In this document: positions 26,471 through 36,518 of the stretch, in pieces
Position numbering within the stretch: the stretch's first letter is position 1
Layout of the letters: each line of letters starts with the position of its first letter
DNA from: Sordaria brevicollis
Lineage: Eukaryota > Ascomycota > Sordariomycetes > Sordariales > Sordariaceae
DNA length: 64,000 nucleotides
Assembly: GCA_033439795.1 (NCBI GenBank)
Contig: JAUTDP010000004.1
Coordinates: 558,001-622,000, forward strand
Direction: 5' to 3'
The notes under the pieces: model-generated
Database searches by the model: none
What the model was told of the DNA's origin: nothing
What the model saw: only the letters and a program-made list of their open reading frames with translations
Program-made: the position numbers and the translations under genes

Positions 26471-27065
26471 TCGAGGGAAGCGGTTGTATCTCCTGAAGTT
26501 TTGACGGATTTGGTGGGCACGTAAGCTTGGCCAAGTCGTCTTGAGCGAGATCATGAAACCCGAGAAGAGTTTCTTCCTTTCAGTTGGTTTGGCGTGGAGT
26601 AGGGCGCACTTGACCCGGTACAAGTTGGCCAGAGATCAGTGTCTTTTTTGTGTCATTTACTGTTCTTTCTCCGCTCTCTATCTCTTTGCTTTTTATCGTC
26701 TTACAAGTCTCAAGTCCGCAAGTGGCTTGTAACTCGCCAACCTGCCCTCAGACATGGTTCTCCTTAAACGAATCTCATTGGTTGTCTCCCTTTTCCCTTG
26801 TTCTCCTCTCTTTTCATAACGCCGTGTTGTCCATCATATCATATACCCAAAAGTTTGATACGCTCTCGCGTTGATTTAGATTCACTTCCTTCATATCACA
26901 CTTATATCCCTCCCTCATACTAACGTTCTGGGCACCTCTGATGAAACCTAAGTGCGAGCTAAGAGTGACTGGGAACTTTCGCATACCGGTTACAGTACCA
27001 TGATGAATCAACTCGGAGCCAGAGCTAACCGTGGCAACAAGTAGTTATAAGACAGCCCCTGTGTC
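26471..27065. other. Spacer between M3 and M4
   Basis: About 600 bp, no supported gene; probable 3' untranslated region of M3 followed by upstream sequence of M4. Short overlapping open frames only. Confidence 0.4.
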
Positions 27066-28130
27066 ATGGCTCTCTTAGTAACTAAGCTCGTTCACGCCAC
27101 CACCAACAAGAACCCGGAGAAAAAAGAGGAGGTTGCCTATGTCATACAGTTCACTGTCCAGAAAGTTGCAGAAAAGGCGTGGGAAGTTGTGGTTTGTACA
27201 ATCTTCTTCGTCACTCACAGAATTCGACCGTTTCGCTGACTCTATTATCTTCTCTATGCCCAGGTGGAAGCGCGTATGCGTTCGATGGGCATCAGCCAAA
27301 GTAAGGTTGCGAACACAGAGTTCGATAGCTTTACCACAAGATGGAAGTACATTGTTGCTACTCTGAAGGTGTGTTCCTGCATTTTCCAACTCAATTGGGT
27401 CTTGTCTGATCTGTCTGCGTACCTTAGGTAGGGCAGGAGTGGGCTCTCAAGCTCATGCTGATGGATCACCTGCGTTTCGGCGACTACCAACAAACCGACA
27501 AATGCCACAAAGCCATTTGGGATACCGCGAAGGACCGCACCCCGGGAGGAGCCTACGACCAAGCCAAGCACTACTCTTACGCCGACCTCATCCATGCCTG
27601 GGTCAGCCTCGAGATGGTCACGATCGACGGCCGCCTCAAGGCCAAGGATGTCAACAACGACCTGTGGGACATCCGTGATGTCCACAGCCGCAACGGTAAG
27701 GCGTTTGTGTACATCGCCAACGGCCCTTTCAAGGTGGTGCACGAGTCGGGTCAGGGACGACCCGAGCTGTTGATTGCCATACATAAGTACATAGTCGAGA
27801 GATCGAGTCAGGTATCAAAGGCGGCCGTCCATAGCCTTTTCCAGGCACATTACCTAGAGCGCCTAGTGAGCGACCCGAAGTCGGAGCTTGATATACGTGC
27901 AATGTGCTCGAGATTGCTTGCGTAGGTGATGAAGTTCCTGACACCGTGTATAGATGAAGATCACCAATTCGAACTTCAACGCGAACAAGGCTCAGGACGC
28001 AGCCCTCTCCAAGGCACTGAAGAAACACCGTACAGCCAGAATTATCGACGACACACGTGAAATCGCCGATGGCAATGGAAATGTGGTCGAGCGCACTTCG
28101 TACCTTATGTGGAACCCCAGCACCTCGGTC
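27066..28130 (+). pseudogene. Array member M4, long central exon, broken third intron donor and truncated exon 4
   Basis: Exon 1 27,066-27,191 (ends VAEKAWEVV; possibly 5'-truncated since it is short). Exon 2 27,264-27,368 (FDSFTTRWKYIVATLK). Exon 3 begins at 27,428 and is far longer than in M3/M6/M8: about 128 residues of extra sequence precede the family module SKAAVHSLFQAHYLERL and SDPKSELD, which ends at 27,892. Exon 4 begins at 27,954 after a TATAG acceptor, with MKITNSNFN..., matching exon 4 of M8. The intron-3 donor expected at 27,893 reads ATACGT instead of GTACGT/GTAAGT, so without splicing translation runs on to a TAG at 27,923. After about 28,100 the sequence turns into pyrimidine-rich promoter-like DNA, so exon 4 lacks its distal part. 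The central extra region may correspond to that of M12/M14. Function unknown. Confidence 0.6.
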
Positions 28131-28705
28131 TCAATCTTTCTTTCCTTCCTTTCCATCGACCATCGTTTCGGGTTTCCAGCACGCTCCTTCCAATCATATC
28201 TTATCTTATCGCAGACGCACCTTGCTCGCTCCTGCGCCCACATGCTCCTAACACGGGTAGCCCATGCGACTGGCAACAACACGCTGCTTGCCATTTGTCC
28301 GCTCGGCCTTGTTTCCTCCCCGCTGGCATCACTTTCGCTCTCTGGCTCCAAGACGATCACGGAACAAAACAACCGACGTGGGATTTTCTTTCATTTCCGC
28401 AGTATCCTTTTACGACCGTATCCAATCTGCTTAAAGGTACGTTCTGCTTCATTTCAGTCTTCTCCTTGTCTGGATCTGGTAAGCGAAAGTTGTCAATCCC
28501 TTGCCGCCACTATGATCCCCAACTCCGCAATCCCTCGCTTGCCCATTCTGCCTCAGGTCGGCTCTGAAGGGATCACCGACATAGGCACTCAGACTCAGCT
28601 CCACATACGTTCTTCAACAAACGCACCATCAGGTTGTATTCGACAATCATACCGCTACCGAGCATGTAACAAATAGCATTTTCTCACTAGTTCACCTCGC
28701 AGACA
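28131..28705 (+). promoter_or_regulatory. Presumed promoter and leader of M5
   Basis: Strongly pyrimidine-rich plus strand (many TTTCTTTCC and CTTGCTCGCTCC runs) directly upstream of the M5 start codon. It seems to have been joined to the cut end of M4 exon 4. The open frame through it, continuing from M4, is not protein-like. Confidence 0.4.
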
Positions 28706-29723
28706 ATGGACTCTCCGACCCCTCCTGCCCCTTGCCCGCAGGAAATCACGAGTTTAGACCACTTCCTACAAGTCCATACTGTCAAAGAGGCCGCAGCCGC
28801 CGCCGCCGCCGCTGCCAGCGGTAACACGACCGCTAATAACTTTCCCGCCGATCCTGCTGTACAGCAATCTATGATCCAAGACTTCCACGCCGCGGTCATC
28901 AACACGGATGGTATTCTCGACAACAACCCCGCCGACTTGCCAGGCCCTCGAAGCGGCCCCTTACCGACTTTCTAGATCCGGATCTGTCTCGCTTTGGAGA
29001 GACCAAGCGCAAAAAGAGCAGCCGCGCGCCCGGCAGCGGTACCACGACCATCGGAACTTCTCCTGCCTCCAGCGCCCCCCCCAACATCATGGCCGCCATT
29101 GGCGAGGAGCCGGCCATGGGGGACCAGTCGCCGGTTGTTCACCAGAACCATGCGCCCATGGAACAAGGGCCTGCTCCTGGATAGTGCTATGGCGACCACG
29201 CCTCTGCCGCCGCGATGGCCGCTGTTCCCGAGGAACCGGCTATCGAATACGACTAGTCGAGTATTATTTAGCAGAATATAGTACTTCTCTACGAAGCGGA
29301 TACCCAGGGCCCTTACTCCTTTTCGAACGTTTCTTTTGCTGTAATGCCTGCTATCCTGAGGGAAGCTGCTTTGCAACAAGAGCATCCGGACGTTACCGAA
29401 TAATATCCCTCGCCTGTCCAACTGGAGTTCGGTAACCTCTCGAGTAATCTTGCACCCATTCATGTTTTATAAGACGCCGTTCCGGATGAGCATATGCAGG
29501 GTGCTGCACACGCTGAGAGTTGAACACAATACGATCGACAGCTCTGGACGCCCCGCCCAGGATGGTAACATCGAGCAAGGACCAAACCAGGTCAACGCAG
29601 TCACCGAGGAGCCTAGAGATTAGATGCACAATGGAGATATTGACGAGCCCATGGTTCATTAACAGTCTCGTTAGTCCGGCCATGTCGTGGACTTCTCAAA
29701 CGAGTGTCTGTTGTGGATCTTGA
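28706..29723 (+). pseudogene. Array member M5, exon 1 fused to distal exon 4, multiple RIP-type stops
   Basis: Exon 1 starts MDSP, as in M3, carries an Ala-only run encoded by GCC/GCA/GCT codons (28,784-28,815), and matches M6 exon 1 in NFPADPAVQQSMIQ...GILDNN. At about 28,945 it passes directly into the exon-4 segment PLTDFLDPDLSRFGETKRKK, homologous to DFLDDELDD in M3 and EFLDEDLPAQ in M6, but in another frame. Exons 2 and 3 and the start of exon 4 are missing. The downstream frame can be followed to about 29,545 through six in-frame stops (29,182 TAG, 29,254 TAG, 29,269 TAG, 29,401 TAA, 29,470 TAA, 29,521 TGA), each one C-to-T step from CAG, CAA or CGA. Another part of the tail continues in a different frame to about 29,680. 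Clearly non-functional. Confidence 0.75.
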
Positions 29724-30737
29724 TCTGAGGAAATGATGGCTGAGAGATCTGGTGCGACACTAGATCCACTCTCGTCGAGCAAGTGCTCTGGATCTACAGC
29801 TTTGATCCGAAGAACATCTTGTCCTTGGAGGAAAGGGTATTGGGAATGACTAGACAAAAGCTGCCCTTTGGAGATGGCTGACTGTCTCCGGCTCATCTCA
29901 AAATGGGGTTGACGAAACTCAAGTCGAGTTTTCATCCTTTGAGTGTGGATAGAGCGTTTCTCATCTTGGGCTAGTTGCCCAGATCATCTTTTTCTTTGTC
30001 TTGTCTCTTCTTTTCATGGTTTCCGCAGCAACCTCTCTTTCATAGTTTCCCTTTCTTCGGTAGCTTCATCTAACTTACGGTCACTTCCCTTGGCGCACAA
30101 CCAGCTAGTTCTTTCATGTCTCAACGAAAATTGTTTGTAATTTACGGTGACTGCCCAATGATTTGGTCAAGAGGTGGTCGTTTCTATGAGTGACAACGGC
30201 GGAACCTTTCACGTGATACTGAATGAAGTTCGTCCGAAGTCCTCGTCGACATCGACCTTCTTGAGTTTGCAACTAGCGGCTGGCAACCCCTACAGGGAGC
30301 CTGTGCTTGAAACAGGAAGTCCCATTCACTGTACAACGAGCTAGCTTGCGCACGTCCACCCCTCCTTTCCCCGAAGTACCTTTTTCTCGGTGAACAAGCC
30401 CCAAAATTTGCCAATGGATTACACCCATAGTCGATACCGGCTTTCTTCCACTTGCAACTGTCGTCTTGTAGGCCTTACAGGGAGCCTGTGTATGAAGGAG
30501 AAACTCCCAGTCGCTTTCCAAGGACCGAGGTCGCCCGTGTCCTCCCTACCCTTTCACAGTTCCCTCGGCCGCGCTCCGTCCACAACTGCCAACTTTGATT
30601 CCACTTACCGAGGCCGCCTCTGTCTCCTGGAACAACAACGGCGATTTCGGTTACCGCCTACGCCACTCTAGTCACCTTCGAATCAGAGCTTACCATCGAG
30701 CGAAGTACATACCGTTACCCGACCATCGTCACCTCTC
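29724..30737. other. Spacer and presumed promoter of M6 with an imperfect direct repeat
   Basis: No supported gene. About 30,250-30,335 and 30,430-30,520 are imperfect direct repeats sharing TACAGGGAGCCTGTG exactly (30,291 and 30,476) and TTGCAACT upstream of it. The region before the M6 start is moderately pyrimidine-rich. Several short overlapping frames occur but none carries family motifs. Confidence 0.45.
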
Positions 30738-32232
30738 ATGATGGAACAGAACGACAACTCTGCGCCCATGAAACGGTTCATAACCAGCGCCGCACAATTT
30801 CACCGTCTCCAAGAGGAAGCTCGGGCTGCTGCTTTGCTCAGTGCCAACTCCGCACGTTGCGCCGATTTCCCCGCTAATGACAACAACGCGTTGATTGCCC
30901 TTGTTGACGAGGCCCTGGATGCTATCAACAACATCCATGGTGTGCTGGACAACGTGGGAGATAATCCTAATGAAAATTCAGACATCAGAGCAATCCGCAA
31001 CATGGCACGGGACAGACAGGAGCAACTGGTTTGGGCGGCGTTGGTTAGTACCTCTAGACTCCTGGCAAAGTGCAGGTCTCCTCACTCTCCAATGATTTCG
31101 TACTGACATTTCTCCTCGCGTAGTTCAAATGCCGCGACATTCAGTTGGGCATTCGGAACCCGGATGTCTATGCCCCGGAGTTCCCAAACTTTATGAGTCG
31201 GTGGAAGGCCTTTGTCTCGTTTCTCCGGGTAATTATGTTCCATGTCTATCTCCTTTTGGGCCGAATGATCCCATTGCTAACCCTTAGATCCAGTCAAGCA
31301 AGGCTGGCGCCGCCGATCTCTTTGCGCCCTCCTACATGGACCGTTATGTCAGCAACCCCGTGAAGGAGTTAGACGTAAGACTACCTCTACCTATGCCTCG
31401 CCTCTGTGCTGGAAAACAGTTTGTCCTCCTAGGATTGCGATGTGCTAACGTGCCTTTCGGATTTCACACGACGCAGAGAAAGTTGGTCAACAATAACAAT
31501 AATAGACTCAAGCCCTACAACATCGATATCAAAGCAGCCAGGGACAATGGACGCATTGTTACCCAAAACGAACATGGTGCCGAGATTAGAGACGCCACGG
31601 GGGCGTTGATCAAGACGTTGGTCAGGCCACAAAAGCGCGATCTGAACGAGTTCCTAGACGAGGATCTGCCGGCGCAGGTCAAGAGACCGAAGAAGGGTCC
31701 CAACACAAGGCCTTCAGCTGGCACAAGTGCAGGATCTCCTGCGGCCTCCGGAATGTCAGCCGCTACGACCGGAACAGGAGAACATGTTTCGCAGGCGATG
31801 ACCGTCAACCCGTTGCCGGTAGTCCAGGAGGAGGAAGAAATGCCCGATACGCCTCAACCGAGTTCCTCTCGTGCCCCGATCTATACCGGCCTTCTCAACG
31901 TTACCTCAAGTCAGCCCATCGCCGACCCGAGTACCACCCAACACACCATCCTTCCCTTCGAAGCCGATCAGCAAGACCACCACGTGCCCAACTCTACCTC
32001 TAGCCAGGGCGACTATGGTCACCAAACCAACCTCTCACACAGTCCCAACCCGTCGAGCCATGAGCAGCCGAATATTCAAACAGGATATATAGAGGAACCG
32101 ATTGCCGAACACAACCACGCTGGTCCGCATGGCGTCAATGCCGAGCTCGATATATACGACGATCTCAATACTTCGCTGCCTCAATACCCGTCTCCTGACA
32201 GTTTGTACCTGTATGGTGGACACAATCAATGA
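30738..32232 (+). CDS. Array member M6, intact four-exon family gene
   Basis: Complete model: exons 30,738-31,043, 31,124-31,228, 31,288-31,374 and 31,477-32,232, total 417 residues. Introns of 80, 59 and 102 nt begin GTTAGT, GTAATT, GTAAGA and end TAG, TAG, CAG; all are phase 0 and in the positions seen in M3 and M8. Residues 1-102: helical exon 1 with ANDNNALIALVDEALDAINN and a conserved Trp near its end. Residues 103-137: FPNFMSRWKAFVSFLR. Residues 138-166: SKAGAADLFAPSYMDRY, SNPVKELD. Residues from 167: RKLVNNNNN, then GALIKTLVRPQKRDLNEFLD, then the basic VKRPKKGP near residue 236, then a Pro/Ser/Thr/Gln-rich tail. No signal peptide or membrane segment. The basic stretch suggests nuclear location. 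I do not recognise the family; function unknown. Confidence 0.85.
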
Positions 32233-33374
32233 GGAGAAGCCCAGGAACCCGTTATGCCAGCCAAAGCGGTAATATAGGGAGCTTGCAAAGCCTTTACGGG
32301 GGCCTTCAACGGTCTGGCAGCATGCAAGCATCTCCTGGGGGCATACGGTTTGCGAATTCGTGTACGGTTTGCAGATTTCCCAGCTTCTGATTGGTTGAAA
32401 TTACATGTAATCAATAGTTAGAAAAAGGGAAACCGCTCAAGAAACCTTCTATATACTTTATTATAATAGGCTACTACCCAGCCAATCAAAAGCCCTAGAT
32501 TTTCTCCTTTGCAAACCGTTGGCGGCTTGCAAACTCTAGGCGACCTGTGCAAACCGTATACGGCTTTCCTATTTTCCCGCTACGGAGAACATATCTCCTT
32601 TGAAGTTTTAGACCCGTCGCTTCAGGACGACAATGGTAGCCAAGGTGGTTGTATCAAGGGTGGCTACGAGTAGGCCGTGGGCGCCAAGAGTATGTACCTG
32701 TAAGGGGAAGCACCACATCCAATGGAGACTTGTCCGGCTCAAGTACCACTAAGTAAAGCTTGCGTTGCGGGATGCGTGGTCGGATGAGGCGAGCGAGAAG
32801 GCTAAGACCTAGAGGTACAAGGAAGATTCATCTGGCTACCGGGTCCGAAGTTGGACCGATGAAGGTGCCGGGGGAAAGATGACTTCGGCTATTGGACGTC
32901 AGTGACGTTCATACCTACCGGAGCGATTTGGCACGAGAGAGGGGTTTGGTGTCGAAGGTCTAGTGAACAAGGTAGAATTGGAGGATGATGCTACTTGCAT
33001 ATAAACGGAAAAGTTGGTCTTCATTTGCTCTTCAGGAAGAAGGGAGGGAAAAGTGGCATATCTACCTCTAAAGCTTGGAGTCCAGTGTCTCAAGTCTTTC
33101 TTGCGCATGGTTGTCCTATTTTGTTCCTGTATTTAAGTTCGGAGCTCCTAGTTGAGGAGTGCGTGATGTATCCGAGTGGGATACGTGTCACTGAAAGTGT
33201 CTTCTCGGAATCTGTTCCGCATCCGATGTTTCTCGATTCACCTTTTGCTATGTGGTATATATATCATGTTGCTCCTCCAAGACTTCTTACTTCCACTTAT
33301 ACTCGTATAGCTCACTCTATCTGGTGTTAAACTACCTAACCTGCCAACTGCATCACCAAGTTGATTATGGTGTT
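32233..33374. other. Spacer between M6 and M7
   Basis: No supported gene. It contains the candidate MITE at 32,341-32,561. The frame at 32,995-33,330 lacks family motifs and is not convincing. Confidence 0.4.
32341..32561. mobile_element. Candidate small inverted-repeat element (MITE)
   Basis: The left end GCATACGGTTTGC and the right end, whose reverse complement is GTATACGGTTTGC, form an inverted pair. Further inside, CGGTTTGCA recurs on both sides and CTGATTGGTTG near 32,390 pairs with CAGCCAATCA near 32,480. The centre is AT-rich and non-coding. No target duplication was identified, so the limits are uncertain. Confidence 0.4.
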
Positions 33375-34129
33375 TAACGTAAGTAAATCCCATCTCGTTT
33401 CTTCCTTTTCCTTACGGGATGGATACATTGATGTCAACGTAACTATTGGGGCACGCTAACGAACCGTTATTACCACTTATTTCGCTTCCCCTAGATCAAG
33501 GTGTCCAATAACAATACCAACCGCACCAAGGACTTTAACACCGCGTGCAATCAAGGGTGCGAACAAAAACGGCCGACGAGTTACCAAGCACGCTAATCGA
33601 GCCGAGATCTTCGATGTCTCGGGCCAGCTTGTCGAGACAATAATGAAGCCCAGAAGGCGCATTTTAAACGAATTTATCGAAGCCGAGCTCCTCCAGCTGC
33701 CCGCAGCAAACTACAAGCGCCAGAGGAGAAGCCGATGGGGTAGCAGGTACCGGCGCTTCTTCAACATTTGCTGAAACACCTGCGGCTATCATCAACGGAG
33801 GTGAGCCTGCCGAGGGCTCACCAGCCGGATCTCTTCCTGCCATTCAGGAGGAGGGGGAGGAGACAAGCGAGCCTGCTCCTATCCAAGCGAACCCAACTCA
33901 GAGTGTTGTTGCGAACGACCCTCCCTCGACCGATAACCAACTCTTGACCGCTGGTTACGTTAACGCGGATCATCATCCTCCCAAGAACAGCGGCCACGGC
34001 ACGAAAATTAGCAGCGGAACGTCCCCATTCAACGCCAAGCGCTCGAACGGCATCGGCTCGAACAGCATCGACGGAATGAATATGGCGTCGAGCCCCTCCG
34101 GCATGGGATATACCGCCCCGTATAACTAG
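33375..34129 (+). pseudogene. Array member M7, exon-4 remnant
   Basis: Only the last exon is recognisable. A GTAAGT at about 33,380 and a CCCCTAG acceptor ending near 33,494 could be the remains of intron 3. The exon begins IKVSNNNTN. After a frameshift near 33,560 it reads NGRRVTKHANRAEIFDVSGQ, then a basic KPRRRILNEFIEAELLQLP, which aligns with NGRIVTQNEHGAEIRDATG...KRDLNEFLDEDLP of M6. After a second frameshift near 33,730 a Glu/Pro/Ala/Ser-rich tail continues open to TAG at 34,127-34,129. Exons 1-3 are absent. It looks closest to M6, its left neighbour. Confidence 0.65.
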
Positions 34130-34449
34130 GACTACCTGATCCTTTCCAGTTTGATGTTGAGGAAACCTACATGCACCCACCTAAAACCTACCTACACCCA
34201 GTTTTTGAAATCGAACCTACCAACACCCAGTTTGCTTCCTATGACAGCTGTCATGTAAATTTCGCTGTTTTTGCTATAAATCTGACGGTTTTATATGGTC
34301 ACAAACATTTGAATTATTCGGCCAGATGACCCAGAATCTCAACGCTAACTCCCAATACTCGTAACTCTACTATATCTCGTAATATTTTTATAGTATTGAG
34401 TATGAACTGCAGCAAATCGATTGCTCTAGCAGTATTTCTAGTATTGGGT

Positions 34450-34600
34450 GTTGTATAGTATAAGGAGGTGGTGTAGGGAGGTGGTATAGGGAGGTAGTGT
34501 AGGGAGGTAGTATAGGGAGGTAGTATAGGGAGGTGGTGTAGGGAGGTAGTATAGTAGGGAAGTAGTATAGGGAGGTGATATAGGGAGGTAGTGGTGTAAA
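34450..34600. repeat. GTATAGGGAGGT minisatellite
   Basis: About ten head-to-tail units of 12-13 bp alternating GGAGGTGGTGTA and GGAGGTAGTATA. The Pro/Tyr/Thr-rich open frames on the minus strand here are a product of the repeat and not genes. Confidence 0.85.
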
Positions 34601-34837
34601 AAAGTGTACCATAGCGGAAAAATCCCTAGGGTAACAACGCTTGAAGGGGGCTTCAATAATTGAATTTTCAACAAGCCTTGTTGTGCTACCAAGCGTTGTT
34701 ATACCACCAAGCGTTAATGCTCAAGGAGACCTCTAATTGGCCGATTTGCGTGCACCCAAAATCCCGAAGTTCTTTCCCAATTCCCAATGAACCGCCCTAT
34801 ATTAAGGGAAAGAACGAAGCCTGCTTTCAATCAATTG

Positions 34838-34916
34838 GGCCAGTGGCTCAATGGTTCTTGTCGTCGCTGTCTCTCGTGGAGTCGCCAGTTCGATTCCAGG
34901 TGGTAATGGTTTTTTT
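34838..34916 (+). ncRNA. tRNA-like pol III promoter candidate (possible SINE/tRNA relic)
   Basis: CAGTGGCTCAATGGT (34,841-34,855) resembles the tRNA A box and AGTTCGATTCC (34,887-34,897) matches the B box GGTTCGANTCC well. The spacing is right for a tRNA gene without a long intron, and eight T residues follow from about 34,910, a pol III terminator. The T-arm stem does not pair well and I cannot fold a full cloverleaf, so this is not called a functional tRNA. Confidence 0.3.
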
Positions 34917-35483
34917 TCGCGCGAAAAGTTTCACGCGGTTGTGAATGCCTTCATCCGGACTTTGAAGCCAAAGTCCCCGCCGCCTTCGAAGTCGAAGACC
35001 ACTAAGAAGACCACTAAGAAGACTACTAAGAAGACCGCTAGAAAGACCCTTATAAGGACCTTTAGAAGGCCTTATAAGGGTCTTTCCCTTTTATCTTTTT
35101 ACACCCAAATCCGACCAATCAGAAGCCTCCCTCAACCAACAGTGCTTGGTCTCACGACAACGCTTGGTGAGTTATCAACTCTAAGATTTGTGTCAACCCT
35201 TGTTGCCCCCCCCCAAGCGTTGAAACGTTCCTTATATTCCCGCTGCGGTAAGGTATTAAGTTCGACTTCGAAAAATTTGACCAAGTTAGCGCAATGTTTC
35301 AATGCATCGGAATCGTGAAATTTAGCGGGTAAAAACGGGGTTTTCAATATCAGGTGTCATCCAGCTGGCCGTCCCACTTTTCGAGTGGACCCCAGCCAAG
35401 AACTGGGTGTTAGTAGGTTCGACTTAGAAAAACTGGGTGTAGGTAGGTTTTAGGTGGGTGCAAGTAGGTTTCCTCTTGATATT

Positions 35484-36518
35484 TCAAGTGAGGTATGTAC
35501 AGTTTATCAAGGATGGCATCGCTCACGAACTTTGAACTTCGAGAACCCATGATGACCAAACCGAAAATATCTCCGTGATGTATGAAGACAGGAAGTCTCA
35601 CATGTGTTGAGCTTCTCTCTGGCGTATGTTCTCCGGAGCTGTGACTTCGATTGTCTCACCATTTCTCTTCTGGACTTTTGTTTACCATTTCACCGTTACG
35701 TTTAATCAGAGGCACAGCCGGCCGGGATCACATGTACCAGTTCCACGTTTGAACAGGCCGAAAAATACGTCCAAATCACTTTGACATACACAAGGAATGA
35801 AAGCTACCTCTACGGATATTACCTGTACTGTGCAGAGTTCAGGACAACTCGTAACCTTTGGAAGGATGATGACAAACACTCGCGACCAAAAAGCGCCCGA
35901 CTGTCATCTACCTCCCCGGCCAGCGTCCATTCACTTATCTGACTTCGTCCCTTCCATCTGGTCCTGCACGCTTCACGCCGCCGTCCGGAACCTTCCTCGA
36001 CCGACGCGTGAAAGGTCCATGGTCAATGCGGCGGTTACTGGAAGATTCGGGACGGACAATTCGCATTCACCTCGAAGCAAACGCGGTTCGAGGGTGCGGG
36101 CTGGGGATTTTGCACACAAAAGGCCGGTCCGGTGCCCCGCGGTTCCTAAGAAATACACCAACTTTTGGTGTGCAAGCGGCACAAAAGTATTTTGCCTTTC
36201 TCGCAAAACCGCCTACCATTCGCCCCTTTCGCTGATCAAGACAAGGGAATCAGTCCAATTCTGACATTTACCCCCAATCGTAGTGGTACGTAGCTCCAAT
36301 TCCGCATCATTTGTCTTGCACTTTAATCGGGGCCGACGACGTGAACTCGTGTCGACTCGGCCCGGATTTGGCATATCTCCGTGTCATACCGGCTCCATCC
36401 TCGAACGATGCCGAGAAATGATTCATCACTTCATGGCATACCAACCCCATTGTAGCCTGCACCAAAGGTGCGAGAGGATGCGTGCCGGCTATATACTCAC
36501 CTACTTGAACTGCAGGCA
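35484..36518. other. Spacer and presumed promoter of M8
   Basis: No supported gene. Overlapping open frames on both strands at 35,797-36,264 share no motif with the family. A TATATA lies at 36,489, about 25 bp before the chosen start codon, probably too close to be the TATA box unless translation starts further downstream. Confidence 0.35.

Larger units (their letters stand above)
34159..35475. mobile_element. 1.3-kb terminal-inverted-repeat element, hAT-like target duplication
   Basis: Inverted repeats of about 75 bp lie at 34,159-34,233 and 35,401-35,475; both begin GAGGAAACCTAC and share TGCACCCACCTAAAACC and CCTACACCCAGTTTTT. The flanks carry an 8-bp duplication with one transition: TTGATGTT (34,151-34,158) and TTGATATT (35,476-35,483). 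No transposase is encoded, so it would be non-autonomous. Inside are a minisatellite built on GTATAGGGAGGT (34,450-34,600), a tRNA-like promoter with a T-run (34,838-34,916), and an AAGAAGACCACT-type repeat (34,997-35,050). It sits 29 bp after the M7 stop. Confidence 0.75.

Noticed and set aside
34388..34692. Tyr/Thr/Pro/Ser-rich minus-strand frames
   Set aside because: They are translations of the GTATAGGGAGGT minisatellite.
34838..34916. A functional tRNA gene
   Set aside because: A and B boxes and a T-run are present but the T arm and acceptor stem do not pair, so only a tRNA-like promoter is reported.
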